Positions 7,057-12,024 of a stretch of DNA of 12,024 nucleotides are shown one piece after another. The DNA is from Methanobacteriota archaeon (GTDB lineage Archaea; Thermoplasmatota; Poseidoniia; Poseidoniales; Poseidoniaceae), in the NCBI GenBank assembly GCA_009936765.1, contig JAACDL010000015.1, positions 1-12,024 on the forward strand, read 5' to 3'. The stretch's first letter is position 1. Each line of letters opens with the position of its first letter. The translations under genes and the position numbers were made by a program. Below the pieces are notes generated by a model. It searched no databases. It was not told where the DNA came from and worked only from the letters and a program-made list of their open reading frames with translations.

Positions 7057-8280
7057 ATGCAGCGCCCAATATTACTGGCACTTCTCATGGTCAGTGCTAG
7101 CCTTGCGGGGTGTTTTGCTGATGAAGAGGGGGACATTTCCGAAGATCCTTCCGAATCTAATGATGGCTTTCGACCTTACACTGTAATTGCTCCAATCGAT
7201 ACAGGAATCAACCCTTATCATGATCATTTCCAGACCGATGAAATTCTTCCTGATTGGTTTATTGAAGCCATGCTTACAACAATAATATGCAACTTGACCC
7301 AAGAGGGCTCTTACCAAGAACGCGTAGATGCTGATAGAGAATCATGTTGGGATATTATCACCGCAAGCGACATAGTCTACTTCCCAGGAACTAGAATCTT
7401 TGCTCAATCACCGGATGGTGGCACTCCTACAATGATTCTTGATGACCCAAATGATGGTCACGGTACTGCTGTAACTGGTGCTGTATTAGATGCAGACCCG
7501 GATGCAATTATTTTCTTCGTTGAAGGGTTTAGTGAGAATGCAGTTACTACTGCAGGCACACACCCAATGGTAGATGTGATTACTACTTCTTTCGGAGCGC
7601 CGGGTTCTGTTCCAGTTCCTGGAATTGAGGATGCGACTAAGATCGCTGTTGTTGACAATCACAAGATTCACACTGGTGCAGCAGACAATTCTCCATCACC
7701 AGCAGTTCAAGACGCTACAGCAGGCCCTCCATGGTCAATAGGTGTATCAGGATATGCAGAGGGAGATGATGATCAAAAAGAGACAATGTCCGGTTCTTAC
7801 CCAGACATGGCATCAGATTGGACTCAAGTATTACCTAACCACCAAGACATAGATGGATACCATGAAACCTCTGGGACGTCTTTCGCTACTCCAAGAACTG
7901 CAGGTTTCCTAGGTCATATTATGACAAACCTTAGAGCAGAGTTCAATGATTCTGAGTCTGGCGGTAGAGATGGATTCCTAGTAGATGGTGATGTTCAGAT
8001 TTCAAACTCTGATATCCGTAATGCATTGAATCTATCAGGCTGGTATCCTTCTTCATCTACTTGGGACCCAACAGGTGGTACTACTCCAATAAGCCCAGTT
8101 CTGCCGTGTACTCAAGTAGGATGGGGTGTGCTAAATTGGTCTAATGTGGAACCAATCATTGAGCATCTAAATGGGTCATCGACTCTACCTTCTAGGAGCA
8201 GCGATGTCAACTCATGCATGGCTGCTAATCAAGCAGCTCGTGAAGCCTATTGGGGCGCATACCCTGCCGAAGAAGAGTAA
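7057..8280 (+). CDS. Secreted lipoprotein subtilisin-like serine protease (S8 family)
   Basis: This is an exported, probably lipid-anchored protease acting outside the membrane. The signal peptide (1-18) ends in the lipobox LAGC with C19 as the likely lipidated residue, followed by an acidic linker (ADEEGDISEDPSESND). The catalytic triad is visible: D48 in APIDTGINP, H135 in NDGHGTAVTGAV and S275 in TSGTSFATP. N211 in AADNSPSP fits the oxyanion-hole Asn, and the Asn-Ser spacing of 64 is close to subtilisin's 66. Two features are odd. The Asp-His distance is 87 residues rather than about 32, owing to an insert containing C79 and C97. Only 29 residues separate the lipid Cys from the catalytic Asp, so there is no room for an N-terminal propeptide. 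C351 and C387 near the C-terminus could pair. The 407 residues end in an acidic tail. A role in scavenging particulate protein is inferred. The stop abuts the convergent small acidic reading frame. Confidence 0.92.
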   Translation: MQRPILLALLMVSASLAGCFADEEGDISEDPSESNDGFRPYTVIAPIDTGINPYHDHFQTDEILPDWFIEAMLTTIICNLTQEGSYQERVDADRESCWDIITASDIVYFPGTRIFAQSPDGGTPTMILDDPNDGHGTAVTGAVLDADPDAIIFFVEGFSENAVTTAGTHPMVDVITTSFGAPGSVPVPGIEDATKIAVVDNHKIHTGAADNSPSPAVQDATAGPPWSIGVSGYAEGDDDQKETMSGSYPDMASDWTQVLPNHQDIDGYHETSGTSFATPRTAGFLGHIMTNLRAEFNDSESGGRDGFLVDGDVQISNSDIRNALNLSGWYPSSSTWDPTGGTTPISPVLPCTQVGWGVLNWSNVEPIIEHLNGSSTLPSRSSDVNSCMAANQAAREAYWGAYPAEEE

Positions 8281-8532
8281 TCAAATTGGCACGAAGTCAA
8301 TCTTTAGATTACCATTCTTAGCAATCGAAACTATTGGCTTAAATCCTTCATGAGGAGTTTTTGACAATGAGTCTTGTATTGCACCTAATACAGATGGATC
8401 TAATTCTAAATCATAGTTGAAATGTTCCACAGGAGGAGCGGGTACTTGTTCTGGAACAATCTCTTCTTCCGTTTCTAATTCATCTTCATCCATCATAGAC
8501 TCGAGGTCATCAAACTCATCCTTTTCATCCAC
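8281..8532 (-). CDS. Small acidic protein of unknown function, or detached C-terminus of the membrane protein
   Basis: I do not recognise this 83-residue product. From the only available canonical start, a GTG at 8532, the first 28 residues contain about 16 Asp/Glu (for example MDEDELETEEE). A Pro-rich hinge (VPEQVPAPP) and about 48 residues of mixed, probably folded sequence ending KNGNLKIDFVPI follow. There is no signal peptide or membrane segment, so it should be cytosolic. No Shine-Dalgarno sequence precedes the GTG. The frame is the same as that of the large membrane protein upstream and is separated from its TAA by 24 sense codons of similar acidic character, so it may be that protein's tail rather than a gene in its own right. 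Its TGA stop is immediately next to the stop of the convergent subtilase. Confidence 0.5.
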   Translation of the reverse strand: MDEKDEFDDLESMMDEDELETEEEIVPEQVPAPPVEHFNYDLELDPSVLGAIQDSLSKTPHEGFKPIVSIAKNGNLKIDFVPI

Positions 8533-8607
8533 AATCTGTTCGTCGACGCTTTCTTCGACGTCTCGGCTTTCAGATAAAATTGGTTCAGGGATTGCTTCAG
8601 GAATTTA
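8533..8607 (-). other. In-frame TAA followed by an open, coding-like acidic linker
   Basis: Reading leftward, the membrane protein ends Glu-Gly-Gly-Asn-Lys and TAA (8605-8607). The next 24 codons continue in the same frame as IPEAIPEPILSESRDVEESV and onward to the GTG at 8532. They contain no ATG, GTG or TTG. Two consecutive four-residue units (I-P-E-A, I-P-E-P) are encoded with a synonymous ATT/ATC change, which is what translated repeats look like. This supports a tail continuous with the membrane protein, interrupted by a single stop that a one-base change from GAA, CAA or AAA would explain. A separate gene using ATT or the distant GTG as its start is the alternative. Confidence 0.6.
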
Positions 8608-11600
8608 CTTGTTTCCACCTTCAATCATCTCTTTTGCAGCGATATAATCATCTGCATACAGGTTCGAAACTTCACCCATTCGAGATATGTATGCAAATCC
8701 GAATCCTAGTGCTACGACTCCCAAGAACATCCACGTAATGTAGGTGTAGATGTCAGTTTCAAATTCTAGTGAGAGCATGAACAATGCAAAGATCGAACCC
8801 ATAGACCCAATACCTCTTCTCCAAGGAGTTTCAGTTTCGTCTCTGAATCCTTGTACTGCAACACCTGAAAGGAATACTGCACAAATCGTCCACAACATGA
8901 TTCCGCCAGTACCTTCTCCAATGGCCCAAACAATACCGATTAGGAAGTATGCAATACCTAGTTGGCCAACTCTGTCAACCCATCCATAGTATTCGATGGT
9001 GTCATCCCATTCGAATATCTTCCAATTCCATGCAATCTCGGTTTTAGATGCAATAACTGTAAATGCAATTCCATTAATCAACAATACAGCGCCAACGATG
9101 AAATCAATTGCATCAGAACTTTGGTTCATCTGGTCTAGTAGATTCCATATTGCAAATGCATGCAATAGTGGCATTGCTAGAATCGAATATTTCTGACCAT
9201 TGATGAGTGCATCATATGTCGCCCATGCGGCTCCAATCATTGTTCCTATTCCCTTGAATGCCGTCCAAGATAAGGTCAAGCAAACTATTGTCCAAATTCG
9301 CATAACAGTAGTCAAATGTTCTCTGCTCTGTATAGAGCCTAGATTGAATACATTGGCAACTCCATTTGGATCATCATAAGCCTCATCTGCCCATTTGTAT
9401 AATATTCCCTTAGAACTAGCTTGATTCAATATTAGTGTTAGAATACCCGTGCCGAGTAGACTATGTGTGATGTAATCAATTCCGTCGAAGTTATTGAAAT
9501 TGGAATCATTAGCAAATCCGATGAAGAAAGAGAACAATGCTAGAGGTGCCACCCATGGCATGAACTCCATTCTTCCAGTTAACCATGCGTATATTGCTAG
9601 AAGAAGCGTCATTGTAAGCAGTAACCAACTTGCTTCAGGGAGTACGCCAAACATGCCGATTGTAAGCCAGAATCCAGGGACTGTCATTGGTGCTTCTAAA
9701 TCGCCTTCTTTAATTCCATACTGTCTATCCATGACGCCCTTTGCAAGGATAATTACATTGGTTAGTGCCATTAGAATGAATGAGAATCTGCTGATATCCA
9801 GAATTGTGAGTTCAGTTGGATCGTATGATGTGATATCAATCCATGATAATAGTTCAGCAATTACAGCTCCATCAGAAACAAATCGGTTCCCGTCACCGAA
9901 TAATATAATCGCCAATGGTGCTATGCATAGAATGATGTTCAGTCTATGCTTTAATGCACGAGTAAATACTAGCAGGTACATCGTCAAGAATAGTATTCCA
10001 CCGCTCGTGTCAAACAAACCTAGTAGGAGTAGCCCTCCAAGTGTCGCAATATCTGCAGTACGATTCAAAGACTCTTCATTAAGCCCCTTTCTGTCTAGCA
10101 TAACCGAAATTCCAATAGGTCCTGCCAACAGCAGTATGTCGAAAATTATAGTCGATAGAATAATTTCTCGAAGTTCTGATCTTGCTGCGTTCAAACTGTA
10201 AGCCATAGGTGCAGCTACTGCTATCATTGTCAGAGTTGCAATCATTCTACCTGTTGAAGAAGCCTCATCCTCATCGATAACTTCCCATACGATTACTCCA
10301 ATAGGAATAATCATCATAATTGTCCACAGTATGTTTTGTGCTAGATTTGTTGCACCAACAGCTGTTAGTGCTACAGTAAACAAAATCATTGGGCCAATTA
10401 AACTCATACGACCAAGTGGCCCCCAACTTGTATCTACTGCTAGAGAGTCTGTTTCAGGAACTACCCATGAATTGCTTTCTGTGTCAAATACAGGCATCAA
10501 ATTCTTTCTCTTTCTTTCTGCCCATGTTAGCATTACTCCTAAGTCTAATTCAACCGACTTGAATTTCCGCATTGATGCATAAACGATTAACCCAACTACT
10601 GCTAAAGTGATATTGAATCCTTGCAGGTTCTCAGAGACACTTGTGGGAAGAGGTACGTCTAATCTACCGAATAGTGATAGAATGACTGCTATAATCATCG
10701 AACCAGCAGTTGCTGCAGATGCTTCAAATGCAACTTTCTCATCATCTGAACTTTCTGCTTTAATCATCATCATGTAAGAGGAAATTACAGCATAGAGGAA
10801 TATTGCCCAAGGAACATATGGGTCGTCACCGAACAGTACAGACTCTGAAATTACCAATAATCCAAGTGTTACGAAATGCGCCCAATCTGAAAGATGACCT
10901 TTCTGTCTTCCAACTTCGCCACTTGCAAGAACACATATCAGGATAGTTGCTTCTAACCACCATGGCTCGAATCCTCCCATCCAGTGTGATTGAACGAAGA
11001 AAGAGAATCCAGTTGCTATCATAGTAGCATTCGCAACCCAATTCCTTGTTACCTTGGATACTACCAGTAGATATGGGAGCATAATTAGAGTGATTATCCA
11101 AGGAATCATTCCAGCAGTTGGAGTGATTAGGAACAAAGAAGCAGCCAAACCTATTGGCATGTATGGTATTCTGCGTTTCAAAGTTGCAGGGAAATATGCA
11201 ACTAATACGGCCAACCATAGGCCTACTTGTAATGTTAGATATTCATCTAAAGGTGCGGGTAAATCGAATTGTCTGAGTGGACCGAGAATCAATTCAAAGT
11301 CTGCATCACGTGCAATAATGATTGCAAGTATTACTTCTCCAACTAAGAAGGCGGATGTCCACTGCATCAGGTCCTGCCTTAGCCTTCTATCTGCTGCTAG
11401 AATTCCTTGTACTGCAATGATGAATACCATCAAAGAAATAGCTCCTCCCGAGCCCACATCTTCATTATTGTACTCGTAAAGCAACGGCAGCAATCCAGAG
11501 GTTACTGCCACAACCGAGAATATGATTCCACTATTTGCTCTGAGAGATAGCCACATTGAAAGAGATGCAAGTGCAATCATGGAGATACCCCATTCCCAAG

Positions 11601-12024
11601 AAACGATGTTGTCAGACCATTCCATCCAGATGCTTGATCCGATTAAAGCGATTACAAGAGGGGTGAACGTTGTTACCGACCAACCGAAGGTAGTAACGCC
11701 TTTCAACCTAGAAAGATAGGCTGACTGGCCCAATGCTAGAAGCAAAGTTGCAGCCATTTGAATGTAGATTGCATTAGCAGAGGGGGACCAATCTGCATCC
11801 CCTGGATTACCGTCTGCAATTAGCCAATCCACGCTAAAATCATCAGCTAAGAAACCAATCATCCATCGAGTTCCCCATAACGTTCCTACTGCCAAGAAGA
11901 AGAAAGAGACTCCCAACATATAGTCGTGAACACTCTGTAATTCCTCTCCTCCCTTTCTTCTTTGGAATTCTACCAAAGATATAGCCATCATTCCGGATAA
12001 AAGTCCGCCGATTCCGAGTGCTAA
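8605..12024 (-). CDS. Giant multi-span membrane protein of unknown function, 5' partial
   Basis: The frame stays open to the window edge. The 11 codons upstream of the ATG at 11991 encode LALGIGGLLSG, which merges into a membrane helix, so that ATG is probably internal and the start lies outside. The 1139 visible residues are almost wholly hydrophobic, with about 30-34 predicted membrane segments joined by short loops rich in Trp, Asp and Glu. The only sizeable polar stretch before the C-terminus is near residues 480-535, counted from the ATG (AERKRKNLMPVFDTESNSWV and what follows), roughly mid-protein. It may be a cytosolic loop dividing two bundles of helices. The C-terminus after the last helix is short (YISRMGEVSNLYADDYIAA and onward). 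I see no nucleotide-binding, protease or glycosyltransferase motif and no transporter signature. Very large helix bundles of this kind, such as DUF2339-type proteins, exist in bacteria and are worth comparing, but I cannot claim homology. Base use resembles its neighbours. Confidence 0.85.
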   Translation of the reverse strand, partial: LALGIGGLLSGMMAISLVEFQRRKGGEELQSVHDYMLGVSFFFLAVGTLWGTRWMIGFLADDFSVDWLIADGNPGDADWSPSANAIYIQMAATLLLALGQSAYLSRLKGVTTFGWSVTTFTPLVIALIGSSIWMEWSDNIVSWEWGISMIALASLSMWLSLRANSGIIFSVVAVTSGLLPLLYEYNNEDVGSGGAISLMVFIIAVQGILAADRRLRQDLMQWTSAFLVGEVILAIIIARDADFELILGPLRQFDLPAPLDEYLTLQVGLWLAVLVAYFPATLKRRIPYMPIGLAASLFLITPTAGMIPWIITLIMLPYLLVVSKVTRNWVANATMIATGFSFFVQSHWMGGFEPWWLEATILICVLASGEVGRQKGHLSDWAHFVTLGLLVISESVLFGDDPYVPWAIFLYAVISSYMMMIKAESSDDEKVAFEASAATAGSMIIAVILSLFGRLDVPLPTSVSENLQGFNITLAVVGLIVYASMRKFKSVELDLGVMLTWAERKRKNLMPVFDTESNSWVVPETDSLAVDTSWGPLGRMSLIGPMILFTVALTAVGATNLAQNILWTIMMIIPIGVIVWEVIDEDEASSTGRMIATLTMIAVAAPMAYSLNAARSELREIILSTIIFDILLLAGPIGISVMLDRKGLNEESLNRTADIATLGGLLLLGLFDTSGGILFLTMYLLVFTRALKHRLNIILCIAPLAIILFGDGNRFVSDGAVIAELLSWIDITSYDPTELTILDISRFSFILMALTNVIILAKGVMDRQYGIKEGDLEAPMTVPGFWLTIGMFGVLPEASWLLLTMTLLLAIYAWLTGRMEFMPWVAPLALFSFFIGFANDSNFNNFDGIDYITHSLLGTGILTLILNQASSKGILYKWADEAYDDPNGVANVFNLGSIQSREHLTTVMRIWTIVCLTLSWTAFKGIGTMIGAAWATYDALINGQKYSILAMPLLHAFAIWNLLDQMNQSSDAIDFIVGAVLLINGIAFTVIASKTEIAWNWKIFEWDDTIEYYGWVDRVGQLGIAYFLIGIVWAIGEGTGGIMLWTICAVFLSGVAVQGFRDETETPWRRGIGSMGSIFALFMLSLEFETDIYTYITWMFLGVVALGFGFAYISRMGEVSNLYADDYIAAKEMIEGGNK

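Noticed and set aside
8541..8560. Inverted repeat CGTCGA / TCGACG with an 8-base loop, possible terminator after the membrane protein
   Set aside because: There is no T-run on the - strand after it, and the arms are explained by repeated Val-Glu/Val-Asp codons in the open frame.
8605..8607. TAA as a recoded (selenocysteine or pyrrolysine) codon
   Set aside because: Those use TGA and TAG; TAA is not known for either, and no insertion-element-like hairpin is evident.
9494..10201. 235-codon open frame on the + strand opposite the membrane protein
   Set aside because: It is a shadow of the hydrophobic antisense gene: Ser/Ile/Pro-rich with no recognisable motif, while the - strand frame is continuous over 3.4 kb.
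10826..11218. 130-codon open frame on the - strand in another frame of the membrane protein
   Set aside because: Its composition is random-like (Cys/Asn/Arg-rich) and it lies wholly inside a continuous, strongly hydrophobic coding frame.
1..12024. Search for CRISPR, tRNA, insertion elements, toxin-antitoxin or defence gene clusters
   Set aside because: No repeat array, cloverleaf, transposase or defence-type domain was seen; apart from the unclassified membrane protein and its acidic tail, the genes belong to housekeeping, metabolic, transport and secretion families.

Overview
This 12 kb window is densely coding, moderately AT-rich DNA. It most likely comes from a streamlined marine prokaryote, and my best guess is a planktonic euryarchaeon of the Marine Group II (Poseidoniales) type. 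That guess is an inference. It rests on gaps of at most about 70 bp, 3' ends that overlap or abut, a TATA-like element spaced as for leaderless archaeal transcripts, a lipoprotein-anchored subtilase with an acidic N-terminus, and a giant multi-span membrane protein of no family I recognise. There is no rRNA or ribosomal-protein marker to settle it. I see no tRNA, rRNA, CRISPR array, insertion sequence or phage gene, and no stretch over 300 bases without a gene.

Layout. Bases 1-2139 (+) hold most of a fused alpha/beta E1 of a 2-oxoacid dehydrogenase, cut by the left edge. Converging on it is a short aquaporin-family channel (2108-2722, -). A 40-bp divergent spacer with a TATA-like element separates the channel from a cation/Ca2+ exchanger (2763-3923, +). 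An acyl-CoA dehydrogenase (3967-5115), a MobA/MocA-like nucleotidyltransferase (5120-5662) and an XdhC/CoxI-like protein (5659-6462) follow on the + strand, the last three tightly packed. Oligoribonuclease (6452-6985, -) converges on XdhC. A secreted lipoprotein subtilase (7057-8280, +) diverges from oligoribonuclease. The right third (8605-12024, -) is one huge membrane protein running off the window. It is followed in the same frame by an acidic cytosolic-looking segment (8281-8604) that abuts the subtilase stop.

Function. The E1 component and the acyl-CoA dehydrogenase fit oxidation of branched-chain 2-oxoacids and acyl-CoAs. The MocA-like and XdhC-like pair is the usual maturation toolkit of molybdenum hydroxylases (xanthine dehydrogenase / CO dehydrogenase family), but no such enzyme is in the window. 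The aquaporin and the exchanger may share a promoter region and form a small solute/ion unit.

The most unusual signal is at 8533-8607. The giant membrane protein ends in TAA, yet the same frame stays open and looks protein-coding from the next codon for 107 codons, starting with an Ile-Pro-Glu repeat and an acidic linker. A nonsense change, a sequencing error, readthrough or a separate gene with a poor start could each explain it.
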